Positions 6,439-14,310 of a DNA stretch of 15,535 nt are shown in pieces. The first letter of the stretch is position 1; each line of letters begins with the position of its first letter. The position numbers were made by a program, and so were the translations under genes. The notes beneath the pieces are model-generated. The model made no database searches, had not been told where the DNA came from, and saw only the letters and a list, made by a program, of their open reading frames with translations. The DNA is from Clostridia bacterium (lineage in GTDB: Bacteria > Bacillota > Clostridia > Oscillospirales > UBA644): NCBI GenBank assembly GCA_014872655.1, contig WHHJ01000046.1, positions 1 to 15,535 on the forward strand, written 5' to 3'.

Positions 6439-9400
6439 ATGAATCTAAAAAAAATGATAAGCGGACTTATGGCTTTTTGCTTGCTGAGCACCTCCCCGAT
6501 TGCAGGAATCATTGGATTTTCTGCCGCGGAAGATTGGGTTGATGACTCTGCACCCACACGCCAAAGGATCGAGATTGAAAACCCGACCTCTACTTCCTTT
6601 GAAAATGTTCCGGTGCTGGTTAAAATTGACTCCACGGCAATTTCCTCAAAAGAGGCCATTCGCTTTTACGCACAGGGCAGCACACAGGAACTGCCTTTTG
6701 AAGTGGAAAACTGGAACGCGGAAGGCACCAGCACGGTTTGGGTACAGGTTCCTGAACTTGCAGGAAACGAAACTGCGGCCATTTACGGATATTATAACGG
6801 AGAAAAAACCCAAACCTCTGAACAGAATGTATGGAATGAGGAATATGTGCTTGTAGAACATTTTTCAGACAACGATTTTTCACAGGATTCTACCGGTAAA
6901 ACCGAAGGGACCGTTGTGGGTGATCTGAAAACGGAAAGCAGCAATATGGGCATGTCCGGCGTCTTTTCGGGCACACAAAAAATCGTTTATGACCCGCTTC
7001 TTTCGGCAGAAAAAACGTTTACCATCCATGCGGTAATAGATCCGGGCCAAATCGATTCCTGGGCGGGAATTGTAGCCAGAGATCTAAACGGAGGCAAAAA
7101 AGAAGGCGATACGTTCTTTTTGGGAATATCCGGAAAAGAAATGAAATACTACGGACGCTTTTACGGAACAACATCAACCGCTCCCGACGTGGTCTATAAC
7201 TATTCACGCGGGTATCAACTCCTTACCTTATCCTTTGACGGAACCAATCTGTCGTTGTATTTAAACGGAGAAAAGGTCGTCTCTAAGCCGGCCTCCGGTG
7301 TAGGAGAAGTCTCCTCCAGTGACGCAACCCCGCTGGTTGTGGGAGCCTATTCCGATACGGGCTCTGTTGTCAATCCCTTTTTTGGCGATATCGATGAGGT
7401 TCAAATCTGCACCACCCCCACCAGCGATGATTGGGAGACTTTCCGTTACCAAAACTACAGTGGAACCTGCGTAACGACAGGCCCGCTGGAAAGCCGCGAC
7501 GGAGGCATCAGCCTGACGGTTTCTGCTCCTGCAGACGGCGCTGAAATTGAAGCCGGCACGGTAACGCTTTCCGGATACGTCAGCTGCGATGCGGAAATCA
7601 CCTGTAAAATCGGCCAAGAACTTGTTTCAATGGGCGAATTTAAAGCAGGAAGATACAGCGCACCGATCTCGATTTACCAATTAGGAGCTCAAACCATCGA
7701 GGTTACCGCTACAAACATAGAGGATTCTTCTGACCAAACAACCGTATCGGTTCACTACACGGTCAAAGACACCACCGCACCTTCGCAGCCACAGCTTTCC
7801 GACAACTCGGTAGACGGTGTTTTACCGTTTGGGGATGCGGTTCTTTCCGCCGAAATTTCCCAGGACGCGCAGGAAACGGTTTATGTAGATTTTTATGAAC
7901 AGAAACACCTTTCACTCAATGAAAACAACACCGTTGTCCGTCAGGGCAGCACGGAAGATGCGCTTCCAACACAAATAACGCCTCAATCCGGAACCGTCGT
8001 AGAAGACTTTGCATCCGGAACCGTTGAAACGGTAGGCGAAAATAAAAATCCTTACCAAATCTATACCATTACATTGGATGAGCAACAGCAACAAGGCAGC
8101 GAATTTGACTTAACCTGGACGGGAAGTTCCACACGGCAAATCAGCGCCTTTGTATATGACTACGCGCAATCAGAATGGAAACTGTTAGATTCCGGCTGCG
8201 GCGAAGATATTGTTTTGGAAATGAAAATTGAAAACAAAGACGTTTTACAGGACGGCAAACTTTCCGTTCTGATCTTCAGAGGGCTGAACCAATCGCTTGA
8301 AAACAGGGAAAACTATATTGTTCCAGCGGATGAATATGATTTTAATATCATGTGGACAAGCGACACGCAGTTTTACTCCGAGAATAAATCCGGTGTAGAA
8401 AAAGACATTATGATGCAGCAGTTCCAGTGGGTTATTGATAACTTTAGCCAAACAAAGTCTCAACTGTTCATCAATACCGGGGACCTTGTAAACGTAGCCG
8501 AGAGCAGATATCAATGGGAAAATATTGATGATGCATACAAACTTGTTGAAGATGCGGGAATCCCCTATTCGGTCATTACCGGAAACCACGACCTGGGCGC
8601 ATCAGACTACTACACACAATACTTCCCCGCTTCACGAATCGAAGCAAACAGTCCCGACTTCATGGGCACCAAAGACAATAATTATTATTACGTCTTTGAA
8701 CAAAACGGCGCAAAGTTCTTAATTCTTGCATTGGACATGAAATGGCAGCAATCCGATATTGAATGGGCCAATGAAATTTTGGCACAATACCCCGACCATT
8801 TTGGGATTCTCCTGGTACATCAATACTTAACCGTAGGCGGAGACCTGGACACCGGCAGTACCCGGTATGCCGACGTCTCAATGCTGCACGACGACCTGGT
8901 GGCCAAAAACGACAACATTCGACTCATTCTCTGCGGACACAACCATGGCGTCAATTCCAATCTGGAATATTTCGACGGCAGACCCGTCTACTCCATTCTT
9001 GCCGACTACCAGGGTCTTTCTCTCGGCGGGCTGGGATATATGCGCATGCTGAAGTTTGATGTTGAAAACGATTTAATCTATGTAAACACCTATTCACCCT
9101 ATCAAGACAGCACAGAATATTATACCGACAAACAATCCGAAAAAGACAATCTCTACCAAAGAAATAAAGATGAATTTGTCATCAAAACCGAGCTGGGCGG
9201 CACAAACAGCAGAACGTTGTCAACAACCGGCTTTACCATGAGCGTTTCTACCTCTTCAAAGATCGGAGACACCGTAACAGTCAAAGGCCCCGGAGTCGCC
9301 TCGGTTACCTGGCAAGGCCTTGAAGGCGAAAAAACATATTCCTGGTATGCGGTACTGACAGACGAAGCCGGCAACACAACCCAAACTCCAAAACAGATGT

Positions 9401-10056
9401 TTACCGTTGAACCCCAACCTCACATTCATCAAGCAACCCACACTCCTGCCCAAGACGCCACCTGCTCCAAAGCGGGAAATACCGAATACTGGTACTGCGC
9501 GGACTGCGGAAAGTACTTTGCCGATAAAGACTGTCAAACCGAAATCGACCAGCAAGACACCGTTATTCCGGCGCTCAACCACCGGGCAGCCGAACACCAA
9601 AATGCCCAGGACGCAACCTGTACCCAAGCAGGAAATACCGAATACTGGTACTGTCCGGACTGCGGAAAATATTTTGCCGATGAAGACTGTCAAACCGAAA
9701 TCGACCAGCAAGACACCGTTATCCCGGCGTTTAACCATGATCAGACAGAACTGAAAAACGCCAAAGACGCCACTTGCACGCAAGAGGGCTATACCGGAGA
9801 CAAAGTTTGCACCCGATGTGGTCAAATCATCCAGCAAGGTGTTGCAATCGAAAAAACCGCACACCGTTATCAAGATGGGAAATGTATTGTCTGCGGCACA
9901 GCAGACCCTGATTACAAACCGACACAGCCGGACTCACAGGAGCAAACACCTCCAACTTCGGACATGTATGGTATTACGATGTGGGTTACCTTGCTGTTTG
10001 TATTCGGAGGAGTACTCGGCGCGACAGTCATCAAAAAGAGAAGACAACAAAACTAA
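6439..10056 (+). CDS. Large secreted surface protein: DUF2341, LamG-like, Ig-like, calcineurin-like phosphoesterase, Cys-rich repeats
   Basis: This 1205-residue exported protein has a signal peptide (1-30, cleavage near FSAA). A DUF2341 domain follows (about 31-135; RFYAQG, ELPFEVENWN, VWVQVPEL, IYGYYNG), then a LamG/concanavalin-like domain (about 136-352), an Ig-like domain (355-445) and a further beta-rich segment. The catalytic domain is a metallophosphoesterase (about 638-880). Its likely metal ligands are Asp642 (SDTQF), Asp682 (GDLV), Asn716/His717 (GNHD), His794 (LVHQ) and His834/His836 (GHNHG); DTQ replaces the more usual DxH at the first site. A beta domain, three Cys-rich repeats (995-1148) and a tail of PPTSD (1171-1175), a membrane segment and KKRRQQN end the protein. 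That tail resembles an LPxTG-type sortase signal but is non-canonical. The start is supported by GAGAGGAG upstream. The substrate is unknown; phosphodiester or phosphomonoester hydrolysis at the cell surface is the inference. Confidence 0.9.
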   Translation: MNLKKMISGLMAFCLLSTSPIAGIIGFSAAEDWVDDSAPTRQRIEIENPTSTSFENVPVLVKIDSTAISSKEAIRFYAQGSTQELPFEVENWNAEGTSTVWVQVPELAGNETAAIYGYYNGEKTQTSEQNVWNEEYVLVEHFSDNDFSQDSTGKTEGTVVGDLKTESSNMGMSGVFSGTQKIVYDPLLSAEKTFTIHAVIDPGQIDSWAGIVARDLNGGKKEGDTFFLGISGKEMKYYGRFYGTTSTAPDVVYNYSRGYQLLTLSFDGTNLSLYLNGEKVVSKPASGVGEVSSSDATPLVVGAYSDTGSVVNPFFGDIDEVQICTTPTSDDWETFRYQNYSGTCVTTGPLESRDGGISLTVSAPADGAEIEAGTVTLSGYVSCDAEITCKIGQELVSMGEFKAGRYSAPISIYQLGAQTIEVTATNIEDSSDQTTVSVHYTVKDTTAPSQPQLSDNSVDGVLPFGDAVLSAEISQDAQETVYVDFYEQKHLSLNENNTVVRQGSTEDALPTQITPQSGTVVEDFASGTVETVGENKNPYQIYTITLDEQQQQGSEFDLTWTGSSTRQISAFVYDYAQSEWKLLDSGCGEDIVLEMKIENKDVLQDGKLSVLIFRGLNQSLENRENYIVPADEYDFNIMWTSDTQFYSENKSGVEKDIMMQQFQWVIDNFSQTKSQLFINTGDLVNVAESRYQWENIDDAYKLVEDAGIPYSVITGNHDLGASDYYTQYFPASRIEANSPDFMGTKDNNYYYVFEQNGAKFLILALDMKWQQSDIEWANEILAQYPDHFGILLVHQYLTVGGDLDTGSTRYADVSMLHDDLVAKNDNIRLILCGHNHGVNSNLEYFDGRPVYSILADYQGLSLGGLGYMRMLKFDVENDLIYVNTYSPYQDSTEYYTDKQSEKDNLYQRNKDEFVIKTELGGTNSRTLSTTGFTMSVSTSSKIGDTVTVKGPGVASVTWQGLEGEKTYSWYAVLTDEAGNTTQTPKQMFTVEPQPHIHQATHTPAQDATCSKAGNTEYWYCADCGKYFADKDCQTEIDQQDTVIPALNHRAAEHQNAQDATCTQAGNTEYWYCPDCGKYFADEDCQTEIDQQDTVIPAFNHDQTELKNAKDATCTQEGYTGDKVCTRCGQIIQQGVAIEKTAHRYQDGKCIVCGTADPDYKPTQPDSQEQTPPTSDMYGITMWVTLLFVFGGVLGATVIKKRRQQN
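9430..9860 (+). repeat. Three in-frame Cys-rich repeats, 52-residue period
   Basis: The units start near residues 995, 1048 and 1100. Each carries DATC followed by C-x10-C-x2-C, and the first two add x8-C. The first two units are nearly identical at DNA level over about 85 bp (9470-9554 versus 9626-9710, period 156 bp), indicating recent duplication. The third has diverged (GYTGDKVCTRCG). Similar ATCxxxGYTxxxxCxxCG repeats are common in Firmicute surface proteins and may bind metal. Confidence 0.85.
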
Positions 10057-10201
10057 ACAACGCGTAAAACCGAATACGATTTCCCGCACCCCAAAGACGT
10101 CTAACCCGTCTTTGACTCGGGCGGATTGTGGATGAACAAAAGTTTTCATTGCGTTTGCATATCAAAAAGCACGCAAACAATGCCAACATCATCCGACATC
10201 T

Positions 10202-10233
10202 AAACACCGTTCCTAAAGGGACGGTGTTTTTTT
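10202..10233 (+). terminator. Rho-independent terminator of the surface-protein gene
   Basis: AAACACCGTTCC (10202-10213) pairs with GGGACGGTGTTT (10218-10229, one G-U) around TAAA. Seven T follow (10227-10233). A weaker hairpin CAAAGACG/CGTCTTTG lies upstream at 10092-10114. Confidence 0.9.
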
Positions 10234-10250
10234 GCGGTGCAATAAGCCGC

Positions 10251-10279
10251 TTGCTTTTTAAGGGTACGTATGTTATAAT
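10251..10279 (+). promoter_or_regulatory. Promoter of the GNAT fusion gene
   Basis: TTGCTT (10251-10256), a 17-bp spacer and TATAAT (10274-10279) with TGT immediately before it (extended -10). The ATG at 10278 overlaps the -10 box and cannot be the translation start. Confidence 0.82.
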
Positions 10280-10292
10280 GAAAAAAATAAAA

Positions 10293-10308
10293 CGGCCCGA
10301 TCGGGCCG
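10293..10308. promoter_or_regulatory. 16-bp GC-rich palindrome near the transcription start
   Basis: CGGCCCGATCGGGCCG is a perfect palindrome beginning 14 bp after the -10 box, within the first ~25 nt of the transcript. It could be an operator or a 5' protective hairpin that also influences the nearby, weak ribosome binding site (GGAGACGAGAGAAG). Confidence 0.45.
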
Positions 10309-10329
10309 GGATTACGGAGACGAGAGAAG

Positions 10330-11766
10330 ATGACGATTCGGTACTATTCGACCATTAAAAATCGCACGATTTTAGAAGGAATCCGTCAACTGCTGATCCT
10401 GTGCGGCAACGAGTTTGTGCCGCCGCTGGGACAGCGCAGTTCCGCCACGCAGCAAGTGCTGACGGGCGATACGACGCAGGACAATGTGCCGGATGAATAC
10501 TTTGAAAGCATTCGCAAGCAGTCGGCGTTTGTGGCTTTAGAGGCCGGACGCGTGGTGGGCTTTTTGTCCCTGCGTAAAAATTATGTCTGCCGCGAAATCC
10601 CGCGTTCGTTTCAGCCCAATGTTTATATTACCACCATCATTGTACATCCGCACTACCGCAATCAGGGCATTACCAGCCAGTTCTACGAAAAACTGATGAC
10701 ACGGTTTGTAGGGTACCATATTTTTACAAGAACCTGGTCTACCAACCGCTCTCATACCCGGATTTTGTCTTCTTACCGATTTTTTGAACACCGCCGGCTA
10801 ACCGACGACCGGGGGCCGGGCATTGATACGGTCTATTATCATCATGAACCTTTAACACGGACGCCGGGGCAAGTGATCCGGCAATATCGGCTGACGGGCA
10901 ATCTGGTATTTCTGTCGCTGCTGATCGTACTGACGGTTTTGTTTTTGATTACCTGGCTGCTGACAGACGGCGGCATCATTCACGAATTGTGTATTGCTTT
11001 TTCTACTTCGCTGATTGCGTCGGCCTTATGTTTATTATCCGACTCCATTTTAAAATACCGCGAATCCAGAAATGACGAATACATCAACACCTTAAAAAGT
11101 TTCGGCATTGACAATTTGCAGTTTCATAAAGACGAATTGCTGGAGGCGCTGATTCCGACCTGTTCCAAAGAAATTTGGATTTCCGGATATCGTTTGATTA
11201 TGACCGCCAAAGCTTCTTTCCGCAAAGCCTTGCAGGAAGGCTGCCGCCGCGCGGCGCAAAAAGGGCTCTGCGTACGTATACTGACAGTAGCCCCATGGAG
11301 CGAGACCTTCCGATTGGTATACGGCAATGAAGACGTTGCCGACAACTATCTGAAAGTACTGACGGATCTGGGTCGATATCAGCAAGAATATGGGATCCGG
11401 TTACAAGTTCGCATGACCGAAAAGCCTATATTTAACGATACGTATAAAGTCGATGACCGGTTTATCACAGGCCCGTATCTGCACTGTACCAACGAACGCA
11501 ACCAAAAAATCACCGCCCGGGACTTCTTCTCCCTGGACATCAACGATCCCAAAAAAAAGAACTGTACGACATCATTTACAAAGATTATATGGCCGTGTGG
11601 GACAGTGCGGATTATGAGCTCGATCTTTCCGCCCTGCATCAACTTTGCAGCCAAGAAAATATTTTGCAGGCCGCGGCCGAAGAAAAAATGCGGTGGCTGC
11701 AACAGATCTGTCCCCCGCGCAAACAGGGATAATCCCCCCTACGACGTCAAAGGCGTTGTCTGGTAA
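10330..11766 (+). CDS. GNAT acetyltransferase fused to membrane helices and a PLD-like C-terminal domain (apparent frameshift near the end)
   Basis: The product is 478 residues as an uninterrupted frame. Residues about 1-165 form a GNAT N-acetyltransferase: the acetyl-CoA loop is VHPHYRNQGIT (105-115), and the second half has TWSTNRSHTRILSSYRFF (135-152). Two hydrophobic segments follow (192-211 and 216-238), then a soluble domain (about 240-467) reminiscent of PLD-like domains without a visible HKD motif (EIWISGYRL, FNDTYKVDDRFITGPYLHC). At an A8 run (11551-11558) the coding quality breaks. In frame 0 the last ~68 residues are Cys/Pro-rich and unnatural. In the -1 frame the sequence reads ELYDIIYKDYMAVWDSADYE and continues to a stop at 11730-11732, giving 467 residues. 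So the true protein probably ends at 11732, through a homopolymer indel or through slippage. The acetyl acceptor is unknown. The gene has its own promoter. Confidence 0.8.
   Translation: MTIRYYSTIKNRTILEGIRQLLILCGNEFVPPLGQRSSATQQVLTGDTTQDNVPDEYFESIRKQSAFVALEAGRVVGFLSLRKNYVCREIPRSFQPNVYITTIIVHPHYRNQGITSQFYEKLMTRFVGYHIFTRTWSTNRSHTRILSSYRFFEHRRLTDDRGPGIDTVYYHHEPLTRTPGQVIRQYRLTGNLVFLSLLIVLTVLFLITWLLTDGGIIHELCIAFSTSLIASALCLLSDSILKYRESRNDEYINTLKSFGIDNLQFHKDELLEALIPTCSKEIWISGYRLIMTAKASFRKALQEGCRRAAQKGLCVRILTVAPWSETFRLVYGNEDVADNYLKVLTDLGRYQQEYGIRLQVRMTEKPIFNDTYKVDDRFITGPYLHCTNERNQKITARDFFSLDINDPKKKNCTTSFTKIIWPCGTVRIMSSIFPPCINFAAKKIFCRPRPKKKCGGCNRSVPRANRDNPPYDVKGVVW
11551..11559 (+). other. A8G slippery run at the frame break
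   Basis: In the zero frame, positions 11553-11559 read A AAA AAG, the canonical -1 slippery heptamer of dnaX-type frameshifting. It sits exactly where the better reading frame changes by -1. No Shine-Dalgarno-like enhancer or strong downstream hairpin is obvious. A missing A in the run explains it equally well. Confidence 0.6.
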
Positions 11767-12057
11767 AAGAAAGCAGGATCATCCTCGTTCGGCAGCCGTA
11801 GGATGAGGCTTGTGTGTTCTATCCTAAGGCAACAGGCAGCCGTTTATCCGTTGTAAAAAAAGGGGCATGCGCGCAGCCGTTATGTATCAGGGTCATCCGC
11901 GCAGCCGAGCCGCCGGGTTTGCGCTATCCAGACAGAATAATGATTGAAAATAAAAGGGGGCCGTTTGTCCATTGCAGAATAAAAACAAACCATTACACCT
12001 CCCCTGGCCCGTTTTTGCTGTCCCATAGGGTTCCTATTAAAAAGAAAGATCTTTCAG

Positions 12058-12130
12058 TCTATTGCAATGATTGCAAACATCATCCCCCGGCAGTACCTCT
12101 GTTTTACGAGCACGACCGGGGGTTTTGATC
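12058..12130. ncRNA. Structured hairpin element, copy 1
   Basis: ATCA (12079-12082) and CCCCCGG (12084-12090) pair with CCGGGGG (12116-12122) and TGAT (12126-12129). An inner GTA/TAC closes the loop CCTCTGTTT (12096-12104). Just upstream lies the near-palindrome TTGCAATGATTGCAA (12062-12076). A second copy lies 201 bp downstream, with compensatory stem changes. The strand of any transcript is unknown. Confidence 0.45.
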
Positions 12131-12258
12131 TTCTGGCATAAAAATAGCAGTTTCCCGCCTAGGCTAAGGCGCCGTCCTGCACGGATGCGTACATTCCGCG
12201 GACTTCTGACGATAGAACGCCGCGCCACAGAATGATTACAACAAAAACATTCCTGTCA

Positions 12259-12328
12259 TTTACTGCAATGATTGAAAACATCAGCCCCGTCTGCACCGCT
12301 GTTTTGCAGGATCGGACGGAGATTGATC
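12259..12328. ncRNA. Structured hairpin element, copy 2
   Basis: This is a diverged copy of the 12058 element. ATCA (12280-12283) and CCCCGTC (12285-12291) pair with GACGGAG (12315-12321, one mismatch) and TGAT (12324-12327). An inner GCA/TGC closes the loop CCGCTGTTT (12296-12304). Relative to copy 1, three outer pairs and one inner pair are changed on both sides, keeping pairing. The linear segment TGCAATGATTG is identical in both. Similarity continues weakly for ~35 bp downstream. Confidence 0.45.
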
Positions 12329-12676
12329 TGCGGACGTAAAACAAAGCTCCGCCAACAGTGCGAAAGTCCACCTCTGTACAAACGCATGCGTTTACCTGTT
12401 TGCAACAAAATGGCCACAGGGACGAATAAGCGCACACCTGCACCAAACGCGCACTTGTTTACCGGATCTCGGCAAAAGAACGCTGTCATGCACAACCCGA
12501 AACGGCTTCATGCAGGCCAGTATTCTTTGCCTATGGCAATCATTCTCATAAAAATTTTTTTTCATCTCAACGCCGAAAGTGGACTGTTGCTCAACCAAAG
12601 ATAGAAAAATGTCGATTTTTGAAGCCCACTTTACAAGATTTTTAAGTAAATATAGCTATTTATTTTTAAAAACCTC

Positions 12677-12705
12677 TTGTAAATCTCTGAAAAATATGTT
12701 AGAAT
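12677..12705 (+). promoter_or_regulatory. Promoter of the SipW-type surface gene
   Basis: TTGTAA (12677-12682), a 17-bp spacer and TAGAAT (12700-12705) with TGT before the -10 box (extended -10). A second, extended -10-only element TGTTATAAC (12858-12866) is closer to the gene. A TTGACA at 12846 is not correctly spaced from any -10 box. Confidence 0.6.
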
Positions 12706-12950
12706 AGATTTGGAACAAATCTTTAACATTTTTTGTCCATTTGTTAAAAATTTCACGAGTTGAGTGACCCAAAAGAAAGGGACAAGCCCGGCAAAATACA
12801 GGGCACGGCTCAGATTCACATTTCTTCGGATCTGTACCTATTTGATTGACAACTTTGTGTTATAACCTTTTGGGGCCGATAAAAAAATATCGGTCTGTTT
12901 TGCATGTTTTATATTATTTCATTATCTATAAAACGGAGGAGGATGTTCTG
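12706..12950 (+). promoter_or_regulatory. Long structured leader of the SipW-type gene
   Basis: From the promoter at 12677 the leader is about 240 nt. Hairpins are TTTAACA/TGTTAAA (12722-12748), CAGATTC/GGATCTG (12811-12834, one G-U) and a 9-bp stem GGGCCGATA/TATCGGTCT with an A6 loop (12873-12896), followed by the moderately U-rich TGTTTTGCATGTTTT. The last could be an attenuator. Sequences such as GAAAGGGACAAGCCC were compared from memory with c-di-GMP and other riboswitches without a convincing match. Confidence 0.35.
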
Positions 12951-14207
12951 ATGAACAAAACCAAAAAATCTTTGTTGGCAAGCGGACTTTCACTGTTAGT
13001 CTGCGCCGCACTGCTGGTTGGAACCACCTTTGCCTGGTTTACGGACAGTGTCACCAACAAAGGCAATTCCATTCAGGCAGGCAGCCTGCTGATCAATGCG
13101 TATGCGTACAAACTGGGCACCGGCGGACAAACCTGTACGATCCCGGGCGTTAACGGTGACCAAGAGTTTACGTTTACAGCTACCCCGCAGGATCTGAAAA
13201 CAGATCCCACCCCCATCATCAGCGAACCGATGTGGGAGCCGGGCGCTTCTTCGGCTAAATTGCTGCAAGTCACCAACGACGGCACGCTGGCCGCAAAACT
13301 AAAGTTAAACTTTACCACTTCGGGAGATCTAACCAATGCGCTATGGTTTGACTTTATCCAAATCGGAGAAGACGGAAATACGATCGGCCAATTTACCCAA
13401 CGTCCGATGAACACCTTGGCAACCTTTGCCGAGAATTTAGAACTGCCTCTGGACACTGGCGCAACCGTACGCTTTATATTGGTTTACGGCATGTATGAAA
13501 CAGCCGGCAGCGAATACATGGGCGACAGTTTTACTGCAGACGTATCTATTGTAGCAACCCAGCAAACCAAAGAAGCTGACGGATTCGGTAACATTAATTA
13601 CGACAAAAACGCAGACTATCCGGTAACTTCCGCAGCAGACTTGAACACCGCATTAAAAGAAAGCGGAACGGTTGTTTTGGGTTCTGATATTCAGGGCGTT
13701 TTCACCTTATCCAAAGCCGATGTAGAAACGACTGTGGATCTGAACAACAAACAAATCGGGGATCTGACCGATACAGGCGGCTACGGAATCTTTAATGTCC
13801 GTGCCGGCACGCTGACGATCAGCGGCGAAGGAACCGTAAACGGTCTGGGCGACAATGATTGGAGTATGGCAATCTGGGCCGACGGTAACGGAACCGTCAA
13901 TATTGAAAACGGTCATTACACCAACGTAGGCGCCGGCGACGACACACACTACGATTTGATTTATGCTTCCGGCAATGCTAAAATCTATATTTCCGGAGGA
14001 ACGTTCCAATGCCAGACTCCGGCATGGACCTTAAACGTACGGGATGCAGATTACAGAGCAGGAACGGCAGATATCATTGTTACCGGCGGATCTTTCTATC
14101 AGTTTGATCCTTCAGACTGCAATTCTGAGGGTGCTCACACCAACTTTGTAGCAGAAGGCTATAAGGTGGTTCAAGACGGAGACTGGTACAACGTCGTTCC
14201 CGAATAA
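12951..14207 (+). CDS. SipW-dependent-type secreted protein (TasA-like N-terminus, beta-helix-like C-terminus)
   Basis: This is a 418-residue exported protein. The N-terminus has a basic start, a hydrophobic core (8-25) and TTFAWFTDSVTNKGN (25-39). This is the typical signature of SipW-processed proteins such as TasA and camelysin, which form surface or matrix fibres in Bacillus. Cleavage is expected after Ala28. Residues about 30-215 are a beta-rich TasA-like region (QAGSLLI, MWEPGASSAKLLQVTNDGTLAAKLKLN). Residues about 225-418 contain short Gly/Asn-rich repeats (GTLTISGEGTVNG, GTVNIENGHYTNV, AKIYISGGTF, ADIIVTGGSF), like a pectate-lyase-type right-handed beta helix. The start is the ATG at 12951 with GGAGGAGG eight bases upstream; upstream in-frame codons from 12846 are leader. 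No sipW gene is in the window, so the peptidase must be elsewhere. The binding target is unknown. Confidence 0.88.
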   Translation: MNKTKKSLLASGLSLLVCAALLVGTTFAWFTDSVTNKGNSIQAGSLLINAYAYKLGTGGQTCTIPGVNGDQEFTFTATPQDLKTDPTPIISEPMWEPGASSAKLLQVTNDGTLAAKLKLNFTTSGDLTNALWFDFIQIGEDGNTIGQFTQRPMNTLATFAENLELPLDTGATVRFILVYGMYETAGSEYMGDSFTADVSIVATQQTKEADGFGNINYDKNADYPVTSAADLNTALKESGTVVLGSDIQGVFTLSKADVETTVDLNNKQIGDLTDTGGYGIFNVRAGTLTISGEGTVNGLGDNDWSMAIWADGNGTVNIENGHYTNVGAGDDTHYDLIYASGNAKIYISGGTFQCQTPAWTLNVRDADYRAGTADIIVTGGSFYQFDPSDCNSEGAHTNFVAEGYKVVQDGDWYNVVPE

Positions 14208-14217
14208 TAAAACTTTT

Positions 14218-14245
14218 CCGGCCGCTGAAAAGCGGCCGGTTTTTT
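14218..14245 (+). terminator. Rho-independent terminator
   Basis: CCGGCCGCT (14218-14226) and AGCGGCCGG (14231-14239) form a perfect stem with a GAAA tetraloop, followed by six T. It starts ten bases after the SipW-type gene's stop codon. Confidence 0.95.
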
Positions 14246-14310
14246 ATTCAAAAAAGTCTCATGCCGGATCATGATCGTTGCGGTAAAATGCGATGATTGG
14301 TCCCGCCAAA

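Larger units (their letters stand above)
11767..12676. other. Gene-free region of about 900 bp
   Basis: Short open frames occur on both strands, but none has a ribosome binding site or a recognisable product. Features seen are a weak hairpin TCATCCT/AGGATGA (11779-11806) after the GNAT gene, four scattered copies of GCAGCCG (11792, 11836, 11873, 11901), the duplicated hairpin element at 12058 and 12259, and a 14-bp palindrome AAACGCATGCGTTT (12380-12393). Confidence 0.6.

Noticed and set aside
10278..10358. ATG at 10278 as a translation start
   Set aside because: It overlaps the -10 box of the promoter and gives a 26-codon frame unrelated to the GNAT gene.
11814..12604. Several 60-110-codon open frames on both strands
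   Set aside because: No ribosome binding sites and no family features. The two related minus-strand frames over the hairpin copies end differently and are better explained by RNA-like structure.
12846..12851. TTGACA as the -35 box of the SipW-type gene
   Set aside because: The TATAAC-like element is only 9 bp downstream, and nothing -10-like lies at 16-18 bp.
12706..12900. Cyclic di-GMP or other known riboswitch in the SipW-type gene leader
   Set aside because: Fragments such as GAAAGGGACAAGCC recall GEMM elements, but the conserved order and pairing could not be matched.
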